Part shown: in pieces, positions 10,076 to 17,735 of the stretch | How positions within the stretch are numbered: the stretch's first letter is position 1 | How the letters are laid out: each line of letters begins with the position of its first letter | Source: Coralliovum pocilloporae | Lineage (GTDB): Bacteria; Pseudomonadota; Alphaproteobacteria; Rhizobiales; Cohaesibacteraceae | Length of the DNA: 64,000 nt | NCBI RefSeq assembly: GCF_030845175.1 | Contig: NZ_CP132542.1 | Span: 868,001-932,000, forward strand | Direction: 5' to 3' | Notes under the pieces: generated by a model | The model's database searches: none | Told to the model about the DNA's origin: nothing | Seen by the model: the letters and a program-made list of their open reading frames with translations, nothing else | Position numbers and translations under genes: made by a program

Positions 10076-10290
10076 TAGAGCGTGTTGCGCCAAAGTGGGA
10101 ACCGGTTTGGCGACAAACAACTCGCGTCATCAAAAACATAGAGCATGCGCATGAATCCTGTTCATCGCAAAATGCTCTAAAAGACTAGAGCATTTTATGT
10201 GAGAACGGTGTCACTTCAAATGCTCTATCTCTTTGTTTTCAAGCATATTCTTATCCGAAAACCGCGCACACTTTTCGGGTATATGCTCTA
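10076..10290. repeat. TAGAGC...GCTCTA palindromic repeat cluster
   Basis: Several inverted units lie in tandem, bounded by TAGAGC/GCTCTA ends: 10076-10179, 10186-10227 and a half unit ending at 10290. The middle unit has perfect 10-base arms, TAGAGCATTT (10186-10195) and AAATGCTCTA (10218-10227). Units of this type are common between genes in Rhizobiales genomes. The last three bases overlap the stop codon of gapR. Confidence 0.7.
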
Positions 10291-10557
10291 AAGGTCACCA
10301 CCTGCAATCATGCCAAGTGCATGCAGGTACAGGTCGAGAAGAGCTTCCTGCTCCTGCCGCTCATTCGGCTCCTGCTTGCGCAGACGGATCACCTGGCGCA
10401 AAACCTTGACGTCAAATCCGTTGGCCTTCGCTTCCGCATAGACGTCTTTCACGTCATCCGCGATCGCCTTCTTTTCTTCTTCAAGACGTTCAATACGCTC
10501 AACAAACGCCTTAAGCTGATCACGGGCGAAGCTCGCCGTTGGTTCCGGATCTTCCAT
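10288..10557 (-). CDS. gapR: GapR / DUF2312 nucleoid-associated protein
   Basis: This 89-residue protein is all helical, with the DUF2312 signature [20 protein letters not shown] near residues 16-35 followed by a basic stretch ([11 protein letters not shown]). In Caulobacter crescentus GapR is an essential protein that binds AT-rich, overtwisted DNA ahead of polymerases and helps topoisomerases. AGGAG lies six bases before the ATG. The gene is third in a same-strand set after N-formylglutamate amidohydrolase and DUF1244, a grouping often seen in this lineage. Confidence 0.93.
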   Translation of the reverse strand: MEDPEPTASFARDQLKAFVERIERLEEEKKAIADDVKDVYAEAKANGFDVKVLRQVIRLRKQEPNERQEQEALLDLYLHALGMIAGGDL

Positions 10558-10682
10558 TCATAACTCCTGTTGATCTGGATGTATTTCCCTGGCAACCAGC
10601 CAAAAGCCAGCCTGCCCCTTAATCTGAAAGCACTTATCCCGGGACGCGCATTCCTATCGTCGCACCGCCGGAAGCAAGCCGC

Positions 10683-10991
10683 TTATGAATGACCGGGATG
10701 GGAGGTTTCAAACGCCTTGCGCTGCTCCTCCGTTGCCTCGGTCTGATATTTCTCTTTCCATTCGCCATAGGGCATGCCGTAGACGATCTCACGGCTCTCA
10801 TCCTTGGTCAGGGAGAGGCCCTGCTCTTCCGCTGCATCGCGATACCAGTTGGACAGGCAGTTACGACAGAAACCGGCAAGGTTCATCATGTCGATATTCT
10901 GCACATCCGTTCTCTCGCGCAGATGGTTGACCAGGCGACGAAAGGCAGCCGCTTCAAGCTCCTGGCGCTTGGCATCACTTATCTCTGTCAT
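10683..10991 (-). CDS. DUF1244 family protein
   Basis: This small 102-residue protein of unknown function matches DUF1244: FRRLVNHLRERTDVQNIDMM, then the paired cysteines FCRNCLSNWY, then a C-terminal YGMPYGEWKEKYQ. The ATG at 10991 (MTEISD) is chosen over that at 11012 because AGGAG lies eight bases upstream of it. It follows the amidohydrolase gene closely and precedes gapR, suggesting co-transcription. The CxxC pair could bind metal, but this is inference. Confidence 0.85.
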   Translation of the reverse strand: MTEISDAKRQELEAAAFRRLVNHLRERTDVQNIDMMNLAGFCRNCLSNWYRDAAEEQGLSLTKDESREIVYGMPYGEWKEKYQTEATEEQRKAFETSHPGHS

Positions 10992-11015
10992 CAGTTTATC
11001 TCCTGGTCTCATCTA

Positions 11016-11834
11016 TCAATCAGCTCGTGAACCATAGTGGCTTATCGTGTGAAGGTCAGGCTCATCAAGCACTTTATCAATCACATGCCCCAGTCGGTCT
11101 GCCCACTGGGCGATTCCCTCTTGATCACCAATCAGATCCTGCCGGACTTCTATCAGCGCATGGGCAAGACCGCGCGCGGTTCCATGCTTATACAGGCAAT
11201 CATTCTTCAACGCGCCATCATATGGTTCATTGTCCCCAACTGTCAGCGTTTCATCTGCTTCCAGCGCCCGAATCATCGGTACAGCGAGGCGCGGGTCTTT
11301 GTCCCACAGAATGCCGACTTCCCACGGCCGCGGCGTTCCCTTCCAGTTGTCGGTAAAGGAATGAACAGAAACAATTACCGGAGGTCTCCCGGAGGCAATC
11401 ATCCGGTCGATCAGATCGGAAACCGCATCATGATAGGGCCGGTAATACGACTCAATCCGCTCGGATCGCTCCACCTGCGTTAAAGCCGAATTTCCTGGAA
11501 TCTTGGCGCCATCAGCGATCCGCATGATCAATGTGGGATCATCCTCGCCCCGGTTGGGATCAATCAGCAGACGGGTATACCGGGTCAGAACCGCAGGTGC
11601 ACCAAACCGGCTGCTGAGATGGCGCGTGAGCGCGTCCACACCAATGTCATATCCGATATGCCGAGCCAGATCCGTCTCGGACAAACCAAGCGTCCCCAGA
11701 TGATCGGGAACCCGGTTTGAGGCATGATCACACAGCAGCAGCAAACCGCCATCCAGTGCCCCATCCAGAACTTCATGACTTTCTGTCAGCACGTTGTCTC
11801 GTCCATTGTAGATTTGTCGATCAGGCAAGATCAA
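11016..11834 (-). CDS. N-formylglutamate amidohydrolase family protein
   Basis: This 272-residue protein belongs to the family that hydrolyses N-formyl-L-glutamate to glutamate and formate in one histidine breakdown route (HutG type). Family features are LLLLCDHASNRVP near residues 30-42, LIDPNRGEDDPTL near 90-102, and VIVSVHSFTDNWKG near 152-165. No other hut genes are near, so a role in histidine use is not shown; many Rhizobiales have this gene next to DUF1244 and gapR instead. DUF1244 starts just beyond its stop. Confidence 0.88.
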   Translation of the reverse strand: MILPDRQIYNGRDNVLTESHEVLDGALDGGLLLLCDHASNRVPDHLGTLGLSETDLARHIGYDIGVDALTRHLSSRFGAPAVLTRYTRLLIDPNRGEDDPTLIMRIADGAKIPGNSALTQVERSERIESYYRPYHDAVSDLIDRMIASGRPPVIVSVHSFTDNWKGTPRPWEVGILWDKDPRLAVPMIRALEADETLTVGDNEPYDGALKNDCLYKHGTARGLAHALIEVRQDLIGDQEGIAQWADRLGHVIDKVLDEPDLHTISHYGSRAD

Positions 11835-12055
11835 TACAGCGCAGAATCCGTGCTGAACAGCCCTATAAGGCAGATATTGAGATCAATGCGAGATTCAGTT
11901 ACACAAGTTGCCATTCTCCTGCCGCATTACGCTTTCACGACGGGGGAACTCTGTCCCGGAAACCGGCTTTCGCCGATCCGGGAACCCCAAGATATAAGAA
12001 ACAGAAATCGAGTCTGCGTATGGCCTTCAATGCTGCCGGTCTGAAGAAAAAAATC

Positions 12056-12502
12056 ATGGTCAGAAAGAGCACACATGTCGCTCTGCTTGTTTGCCTGTTC
12101 GGACTGGGCCTGGTCAGCATGCCATCCGCGTCTGAAGCCGGCCTGAGGCTTTGCAACAAGACCACAAGCCGTATCGGTGTCGCGATCGGCTATCGTGGCG
12201 ACACTGACTGGGTAACAGAAGGCTGGTGGAACCTTCCTCCAAGCGAATGCGGCGTTCTTCTGCCAGATCCCTTGCTGGCCCGTTACTATTATGTCTATGC
12301 AGTGGATTATGACCTTGGCGGTGAATGGGGCGGCAGACGGTTTATGTGCATCAAGGACAAGGAATTCGTCATCAACGGCCTGCGCGACTGTACCGTGAGA
12401 GGGTTCAAACGTGCCGGTTTCTTCGAAATCGATACGGGTGAACAAAAGAACTGGACAGTCCAGCTGGGTGAACCGGATGCGGGGAATGGAAATAGTCAGT
12501 AG
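12056..12502 (+). CDS. DUF1036 exported protein
   Basis: This 148-residue protein has a signal peptide (about 1-27, ending SASEA) and a DUF1036 domain: LCNKTTSRIGVAIGY, W-x-x-EGWW-N-LPPSECG and a C-terminal F-FEIDTGE. The paired cysteines suggest disulphides in the periplasm. The function of the family is not established. The reading frame stays open upstream to 11717, but the ATG at 12056 is the one followed directly by the signal peptide. It stands alone between minus-strand genes. Confidence 0.82.
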   Translation: MVRKSTHVALLVCLFGLGLVSMPSASEAGLRLCNKTTSRIGVAIGYRGDTDWVTEGWWNLPPSECGVLLPDPLLARYYYVYAVDYDLGGEWGGRRFMCIKDKEFVINGLRDCTVRGFKRAGFFEIDTGEQKNWTVQLGEPDAGNGNSQ

Positions 12503-12528
12503 CCGTTCCCGCTGAAGACCTCAACGGC

Positions 12529-13155
12529 TCAGAGATCTTCCCCTTCAACGACTTTCTCAAGATCTGCGACAGCATCCTGCGCAGCTCTCAGGCCGGGGTG
12601 AACATCAAGCGCCTGTCGGAAAGCGTAGAGCGCGCGCTCATTGTCTCCCAGCTCCCGCATAATCAGGCCAAGCCCGCTCAAGGCCCCGAAATGCCGTGGC
12701 TCAAGCGCCAGCACTTTCTGAATGTCTGCAATTGATCGCTGTGGGTCCTGCACGAGAAAATAGACGGTTGCCCGCTTGTTCCAGCCTTCGGCATAATCCG
12801 GCTTCAAGGCAATGACCGCGTCCAGCAGATCCAGAGCAATCGGATAATTCTGATCCTGCATGGCATTGATGGCACGGGCCATCAGCAGATCCACCGTATC
12901 GCTCCCTGACATGAGCCAGGTCTGCAGTATGGCTTCTTCTATTTCTCGGAACTGATTGGGTGTGTCAGCGGTCTTCAGTTGACCGAACAGCTCATCCAGA
13001 GCGTCCTGCTGCTTGGCTGTTTCCGCTTCTCGTGCGGATTGGCTCTGAGCCTGAGGCTGGGCCTGAGTCTGCGCTATAGCATATCCAGTAAGGCCGGTCA
13101 GAAAACCGGCAGATCCCATCAGGGTGAGACCAAAAAGTAAAACGGGCACTCTCAT
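12529..13155 (-). CDS. TPR-repeat exported protein
   Basis: This 208-residue protein has an N-terminal hydrophobic leader (about 1-29) and then a Q/A-rich spacer. Three tetratricopeptide-like repeats follow: LLDAVIALKPDYAEGWNKRA, a second around DIQKVLALEPRHFGALSGLG, and a third around AFRQALDVHPGLRAAQDAV. It is probably a periplasmic scaffold for protein contacts. It lies just downstream of rpmJ on the same strand. Its start codon (13153-13155) is inside the left arm of a perfect 17-base inverted repeat, so its translation or transcription may depend on that hairpin. Confidence 0.85.
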   Translation of the reverse strand: MRVPVLLFGLTLMGSAGFLTGLTGYAIAQTQAQPQAQSQSAREAETAKQQDALDELFGQLKTADTPNQFREIEEAILQTWLMSGSDTVDLLMARAINAMQDQNYPIALDLLDAVIALKPDYAEGWNKRATVYFLVQDPQRSIADIQKVLALEPRHFGALSGLGLIMRELGDNERALYAFRQALDVHPGLRAAQDAVADLEKVVEGEDL

Positions 13156-13189
13156 AAGATCCGAGGATGGACCTTATGAGAGTGCCCGT
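13142..13189 (-). terminator. 17-base perfect hairpin with T-run: rpmJ terminator overlapping the TPR gene start
   Basis: The arms 13142-13158 and 13173-13189 (ACGGGCACTCTCATAAG and its complement) pair perfectly across a 14-base loop. On the minus strand the hairpin is followed by TTTTACTTTTT, the layout of an intrinsic terminator for rpmJ. The ATG of the TPR gene lies inside the stem, so the same structure should also mask that start codon in any read-through RNA. Confidence 0.85.
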
Positions 13190-13210
13190 CAAAACAATTC
13201 GTCGTGTTGC

Positions 13211-13336
13211 TTAGCCCTGACGAGCTTTAAAGCGCGGGTTCTGTTTATTGATGATATAAACCCGACCCTTACGACGGATCATGCGGTTCGCGCGATGGCG
13301 CTTCGCAAGAGCCTTAAGAGAGTTCTTAATTTTCAT
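13211..13336 (-). CDS. rpmJ: 50S ribosomal protein L36
   Basis: This 41-residue basic protein reads [15 protein letters not shown] at its start and has the core [20 protein letters not shown], which is L36. It is the long variant that lacks the usual Cys/His zinc ligands of the short form, as in most Alphaproteobacteria. It binds 23S rRNA in the large subunit. AAGG lies about nine bases before the ATG. A strong hairpin terminator follows. Confidence 0.95.
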   Translation of the reverse strand: MKIKNSLKALAKRHRANRMIRRKGRVYIINKQNPRFKARQG

Positions 13337-13654
13337 CGGTCACTGCCTTCAGCGTTTCCTAGCAGAAAACACAAGAGCGCACCTGAGTGCGCCCAAATTC
13401 GAGGCGGACATTAGGCGGGAGCCCTTCACTTGTCAAGCGTGACAAACAGAAAAGCAAGGTGCTGCAGATATTCTTCTGAACATCCTTTGAACATTCCATT
13501 GAAGGTCGGACTGAACAAAGCCTGCCCGTCCGACAGTTTCCAGTTGGCTCCAGCCTTCTACAGACGACCGGGCACCCCTGAATAAGACTTGAATTCAAGC
13601 TCTTAGAAGGAAGGAATATCACGCAAAACGATAAAACGTGAAAAATATCGTCAT

Positions 13655-13800
13655 ATTAGGACTTGCATAACACCGCTATCCCGGCGATGCTTATCAGGTC
13701 CAAAATGGATCCGGCATGGCCTGACACATCATATGTGTCGCCTGCTGATGTGTTTGGGACGGAGCTAACTTCAAGAGGTGGATCACTCCACCTCTTTTTT
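13655..13800 (+). ncRNA. candidate structured small RNA
   Basis: The stretch folds into successive elements. GGACTT near 13659 pairs with AGGTCC near 13696. GACACAT (about 13720) pairs with ATGTGTC (about 13732). The final stem is the terminator at 13773-13796. No start codon with a ribosome site was found. Only the 3' end is well placed; the 5' end is a guess from the first stem. No known RNA family was recognised. Confidence 0.4.
13773..13800 (+). terminator. strong intrinsic terminator without an upstream plus-strand gene
   Basis: AAGAGGTGGA (13773-13782) pairs perfectly with TCCACCTCTT (13787-13796) and runs into TTTTC. The T-run is only in the plus direction, so it does not serve the minus-strand aminotransferase gene that ends at 13819. 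Confidence 0.85.
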
Positions 13801-13818
13801 CTTGTCTGCAATCCGGAT

Positions 13819-14946
13819 CTACAAAACCTGGTCGAGAATCGCCTCAAGCGACGCCACCGAACGATCCACATTATGCAGCTTGTCGAGGCCAAAGAGACCC
13901 AGTCGGAACGTGCGGAAATCCTCAGGCTCATCACACTGGAGCGGAACGCCCGCTGCAATCTGCATGCCCTGAGCGGCAAATTTCTTGCCATTCTGGATGT
14001 CTGGATCATTGGTGTAACTGACCACAACACCAGGCGCTTCAAACCCTGACGCGGCCACACTGCGAATCTGCCTGCTTGCCAGAAGCGCACGTACGCGACT
14101 GCCAAGCTCGAGCTGCTCCGCCTTGACCTTGTCGAAACCATAAGCCTCGGTCTCTTTCATCACATCCCGGAATACTGTCAGGGCATCGGTTGGCATGGTC
14201 GCATGATAAGCATGTCCACCGTTGATATAGGCCTGCATGATGTCATGCCATTTCCTGAGATCACAGGCGAAGCTGCTGCTCTGCGTTTCAGACAAACGTG
14301 CAAGGGCTCCGGCACCCAGCATCACCAGCCCGGCACATGGAGATGCGCTCCATCCTTTCTGGGGCGCGCTGATCAGAACATCGACCCCAAGCGCCTTCAT
14401 ATCAACCCAGATGGCACCTGATGCAATACAATCGAGAACAAACAATCCACCAACAGAATGCACGGCATCTGCGACGGCTTTGATATAGGCATCAGGCAGT
14501 ATGATTCCCGACGATGTTTCCACATGCGGAGCAAAGACCATCTGAGGACGGGTTTCCTCAATGGTACGAACAACATCTTCAATAGCTGCCGGTGCAAAGG
14601 GTGCCTGGGAGCCTGCCTCGATCTGCCGGGCTTTCAGCACTTCACATGACGAGGGAATGTTCCCTGCCTCGAAAATCTGTGTCCAGCGGAAACTGAACCA
14701 GCCATTCCGCAGAACCATACAGGACTGCCCTGTCGCAAACTGCCGGGCCACAGCTTCCATGGCATAGGTACCACCGCCGGGGATCACCACGGATGCATCA
14801 GCCTGATAGACCGAATTCAGCGTTGAGTAGATATCGCGCATCACCTGCTGGAAGGATTGCGACATGTGATTCAGCGAGCGATCCGTGAAAACCACGGAAT
14901 ATTCCAGCAGACCATCCGGGTCTACATTCGGCAACAATCCAGCCAT
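13819..14946 (-). CDS. class V pyridoxal-phosphate aminotransferase
   Basis: This 375-residue enzyme has the class V fold. It shows VIPGGGTYAMEAVARQF near residues 55-70, the binding aspartate in VLDCIASGAI, and the Schiff-base lysine K197 in SAPQKGWS. The overall pattern resembles the alanine-glyoxylate or serine-pyruvate aminotransferase branch; the exact substrate cannot be read from the sequence. The ATG at 14946 is chosen because GGAG lies seven bases before it; the frame is open to 14985. A perfect 10-base inverted repeat at 15034-15060 in the upstream region may control it. Confidence 0.85.
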   Translation of the reverse strand: MAGLLPNVDPDGLLEYSVVFTDRSLNHMSQSFQQVMRDIYSTLNSVYQADASVVIPGGGTYAMEAVARQFATGQSCMVLRNGWFSFRWTQIFEAGNIPSSCEVLKARQIEAGSQAPFAPAAIEDVVRTIEETRPQMVFAPHVETSSGIILPDAYIKAVADAVHSVGGLFVLDCIASGAIWVDMKALGVDVLISAPQKGWSASPCAGLVMLGAGALARLSETQSSSFACDLRKWHDIMQAYINGGHAYHATMPTDALTVFRDVMKETEAYGFDKVKAEQLELGSRVRALLASRQIRSVAASGFEAPGVVVSYTNDPDIQNGKKFAAQGMQIAAGVPLQCDEPEDFRTFRLGLFGLDKLHNVDRSVASLEAILDQVL

Positions 14947-15033
14947 TCCCAAACTCCATTCGACAAGAAATCCTGAGAGACACAATCTCCGAGATTACAT
15001 CTCGTACCACGATTTCAGGCAAGGGAATAACCA

Positions 15034-15060
15034 GATAACGTCAACAGTTCTGACGTTATC
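15034..15060. promoter_or_regulatory. inverted repeat upstream of the aminotransferase gene
   Basis: GATAACGTCA (15034-15043) and TGACGTTATC (15051-15060) are perfect arms around a seven-base spacer. This is the size and symmetry of a dimeric regulator site. It lies about 90-115 bases before the aminotransferase start. No regulator gene is adjacent. The rest of 14947-15255 holds only this site and the repeat copy. Confidence 0.45.
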
Positions 15061-15146
15061 AATCCCTTTGATCTATCAATAGGAGAACAGATCCGGTTTC
15101 AGGCTGAAGTGTGCCACTCGTGAAACCTGTCGCTACCGACTCAAAT

Positions 15147-15260
15147 GGTGCTTTACAGCGTGCTTCTGAAAAGTTGATAGACTTTTCAGATAAAAGCTCG
15201 CGCAAAAACAGACTCTTAAAGCACCGCGACCAATTCAAGTTAAAGGTCTGGTGCTTTAAT
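15147..15260 (+). repeat. dispersed intergenic repeat, copy 2
   Basis: This is nearly identical to the reverse complement of 7844-7953. It contains CTGAAAAGT (15166-15174) and ACTTTTCAG (15181-15189) as a perfect stem. It ends at the stop codon of the DUF1150 gene, just as copy 1 ends at the stop of the L,D-transpeptidase gene. Confidence 0.8.
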
Positions 15261-15519
15261 GAACACTCGCAATGGTCATGTCTCGCTCAAGCGCATCAGC
15301 TTCAGCAACCTGGCGGGTATCGCTGACAATAATCGGAGAGCCGTCCGCACCGAGGAGCGCCCAGAGCATCATGGTTGGCTCAAGGTCACGAACCTCCGGC
15401 AGAATCTCGGCAAGATCGCCTGCCTGCATTTCACGCAGGAACGCGACTTCACCATTGCCAAGGTCTCTGAAACCGACAGAAGAAAGAGCGTCCCGGAATT
15501 CACTGGGTAACTTGGTCAT
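15256..15519 (-). CDS. DUF1150 family protein
   Basis: This 87-residue protein of unknown function matches DUF1150: VAFLREMQAGDLAEILPEV near residues 23-41 and LWALLGADGSPIIVSDTRQ near 51-69. The ATG at 15519 has AAGGAGA seven bases upstream, so the six extra codons to 15537 are excluded. It lies directly downstream of an hsp20 gene, the usual partner of DUF1150 in Rhizobiales, which suggests a link to the heat response without showing a mechanism. Confidence 0.88.
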   Translation of the reverse strand: MTKLPSEFRDALSSVGFRDLGNGEVAFLREMQAGDLAEILPEVRDLEPTMMLWALLGADGSPIIVSDTRQVAEADALERDMTIASVH

Positions 15520-15583
15520 GAAACGTCTCCTTTTCACTCAATACTGACGACAAGGCAGCCCGGATTGATCGGAGCAATCACAT

Positions 15584-16018
15584 TTAAGTGGTCGTGATCT
15601 CGATCTTGCGGATGATCTTCTCGGGCTGTGGTCGCGCGAGGTCAATCATCAGCAGGCCATCCCGGAGCTCGGCTCCCAGGATCTCGATACCCTCAGCAAG
15701 GACAAATGAGCGCTGGAACTGCCGGGCCGCAATACCCCGATGCAGAAACTCCCGACCCTTGTCATCATCGACCTGACGGCCGCGGATAACAAGCTGGTTC
15801 TCCTCAAGAGACACGTCAAGCTGATCTCGCGTGAACCCGGCCACAGCCAGCGTGATACGCAACACATCACCCTGCTCGTCCGATTTGGGAAGACGTTCAA
15901 TATTATATGGCGGATATCCATCACTGCTGCCCTTGGCAACACGATCCAGAACACGCTCAATCTCATCAAAGCCGAGCATGAACGGGCTCGACAATTGGGT
16001 TAGCCGTGACATAGGCAT
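15584..16018 (-). CDS. small heat shock protein, Hsp20 family
   Basis: This is a 144-residue alpha-crystallin-type chaperone that holds unfolding proteins for later refolding. The core domain covers about 37-130, with ITLAVAGFTRDQLDVSL, the NQLVIRGRQ strand, and the conserved GI-A-RQFQRSFVLAEG segment. An IxI-like tail is present (KIEI). It is in the IbpA/HspA group. DUF1150 follows 64 bases downstream on the same strand. Confidence 0.93.
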   Translation of the reverse strand: MPMSRLTQLSSPFMLGFDEIERVLDRVAKGSSDGYPPYNIERLPKSDEQGDVLRITLAVAGFTRDQLDVSLEENQLVIRGRQVDDDKGREFLHRGIAARQFQRSFVLAEGIEILGAELRDGLLMIDLARPQPEKIIRKIEITTT

Positions 16019-16247
16019 TGTCCTTCAAAAAGCGACTGGCGGGTAAACCCGAAGCATTTACCGCGATAACTGGAATATGGGTTTTTCAGACACGCTCCGC
16101 AAGAGAACTATCATCATATCCCCCGAACAGAACCGTGATCCGGGTGAGATTGGCGACTGTTCTACCGGCACTGTCTTGCGTCTTTATGGACTCATGCTAG
16201 GCTCTGGATGCAAATCGATTGAACCTTTCGATCCCTTACCGCGACAT

Positions 16248-16844
16248 ATGGGGGAGCTGTTGGCGGAAAGACAGCAAGTGAACAGTGTGGGCGACGACGA
16301 TCACGACCTCGTCCGCCGGATTGCTGAAGGTGATAAAGAGGCCATGCGGCGTCTTTATAGCCATCATCATCTCCGGGTTTATCGGTTCATTTTGCGGTTT
16401 ATCTCAAACAGTGCGACCGCTGAAGACTTGACCAACGATGTCTTCATCGATGTCTGGCAACAGGCAGGCCGTTTCGAATTCAAGTCAAAGGTTTCGACCT
16501 GGCTTCTTGGAATGGCCCGTTTCAAGGCGCTCTCCGAGATACGGAAAACCCGCATCTCGGTTGATCCCGATGATGCGCTCGGTGAGATGGAAGATGACGC
16601 GGATACGCCTGAAGTCACGGCTCAGAAACGCGATAAGGGAGCAGCATTGCGCGCCTGTATCGAAAAACTGACGCCTGACCACCGCGAGGTGATTGATCTG
16701 GTTTATTACCATGAGAAGTCAATCAAGGAGATCAGCGAAATCGTCGGAATTTCGGAAAACACCGTCAAAACGCGGATGTTTCATGCACGCAAGAAGCTCT
16801 CGGTCCTGATGCAAAGAGCCGGAATAGATCGAGGTTGGCCATGA
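16248..16844 (+). CDS. ECF-type RNA polymerase sigma factor
   Basis: This 198-residue group 4 sigma factor has region 2 near residues 20-90 (DLVRRIAEGDKEAMRRLY, then DLTNDVFIDVWQ) and region 4 near 130-190 (LTPDHREVIDLVYYHEKSI and the helix-turn-helix GISENTVKTRMFHARKKL). The start is uncertain: the frame is open from 16077, ATG 16248 is used here, and GTG 16278 has GGAAAG upstream. The gene overlaps the anti-sigma gene by ATGA at 16841-16844. The triplet sigma/anti-sigma/subtilase suggests a closed envelope-stress circuit. Confidence 0.92.
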   Translation: MGELLAERQQVNSVGDDDHDLVRRIAEGDKEAMRRLYSHHHLRVYRFILRFISNSATAEDLTNDVFIDVWQQAGRFEFKSKVSTWLLGMARFKALSEIRKTRISVDPDDALGEMEDDADTPEVTAQKRDKGAALRACIEKLTPDHREVIDLVYYHEKSIKEISEIVGISENTVKTRMFHARKKLSVLMQRAGIDRGWP

Positions 16845-17548
16845 CCAGAGAACTGCAAACAGAAACACCTGATGAGCTCGAGCTTCTACTGCCCTTCTAT
16901 GTGAACGGAACGCTGGACAGCGAAACCTGTGCCCGGATTGATGCAGCACTGGAAACCGATGACCGACTGGCTCACAGCCTCGCTCTGCTGATGGAAGACC
17001 AGGGCGAAGCCGTTGCAATGGCCAATGCCATCCCGGCACCGGCTTCAATGGAAACACGATTCCTTGCCCAGCTGGACAGTGAAATTGCACGGGCTAAATC
17101 CCAGGCGACCGTTGCCGACCACCAGAAAGCAGGAATTTTCAGCGCTATAGGGCAATGGCTGCAGGACAGCTTTGCTCTGATGACTCCACAACGCCTTGGC
17201 GTAGCCGGAGCCGTGGCCGCCCTCGTAATCGCTGTTCAGGCCGGTTACATCGCAACAACAGTCACAGGCGACAAACCAGCCACAGGCAGCACCTATCAGA
17301 CTGCCTCGGGTGACGCCCAATCCGGCGAGACAGGACCTGCCGTTCTGGTTCAGTTTACACCGGGCGCAAGCATGGCGGACCTGTCCGCATTTCTTGAAGC
17401 GGAGAAAGGCATGATTGTCGATGGTCCTCTTCCCGGCGGTTTCTTCAAGCTGCGGTTTGATGAAACAGAAGGACGGACGACCGAAACAGTTCTTGAGCAA
17501 GTCCGCACGCGCAATGACCTCTTTACACTGAGCCTGCCAAGCGAATAA
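16841..17548 (+). CDS. membrane anti-sigma factor with protease-prodomain-like periplasmic part
   Basis: This 235-residue single-pass protein has a cytoplasmic part (about 1-105) that begins with the anti-sigma pattern ELLLPFYVNGTLD. It has no HxxxCxxC zinc motif. One membrane segment lies near 125-147. The periplasmic part (about 165-235) reads AVLVQFTPGASMADLSAFLE, then GPLPGGFFKLRF. It resembles the N-terminal prodomain of the neighbouring subtilase (VIVRYRIGASQRQMNALVG, then LAGTTVHRYRI) in strand order and spacing. The start overlaps the sigma gene stop by ATGA, with GAGG at 16831. The role is inferred: it holds the sigma factor at the membrane until a periplasmic signal arrives. Confidence 0.82.
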   Translation: MTRELQTETPDELELLLPFYVNGTLDSETCARIDAALETDDRLAHSLALLMEDQGEAVAMANAIPAPASMETRFLAQLDSEIARAKSQATVADHQKAGIFSAIGQWLQDSFALMTPQRLGVAGAVAALVIAVQAGYIATTVTGDKPATGSTYQTASGDAQSGETGPAVLVQFTPGASMADLSAFLEAEKGMIVDGPLPGGFFKLRFDETEGRTTETVLEQVRTRNDLFTLSLPSE

Positions 17549-17735
17549 GCGCTTCCTTTTGCGCTTTTGCGCTAATCACGATACCATACGGGCCAAGAGA
17601 ATACCTCGACTGACAGGCTGACTATGTCGCTGCAAGAGCAGACAGATTGCCTGAACGTCACACTCAACTGCTATGCGGGCGCTATCAAAGCTCCAGACAA
17701 GACGCTATGCAGCTGGATATAATCGGGAGGGAAAA

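Larger units (their letters stand above)
13337..13818. other. gene-free stretch with a probable small RNA
   Basis: No convincing protein gene is present. The right half (about 13655-13800) is rich in inverted repeats and ends in a strong plus-strand terminator although no plus-strand gene precedes it. The left part (13337-13650) shows nothing recognisable. Confidence 0.5.
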
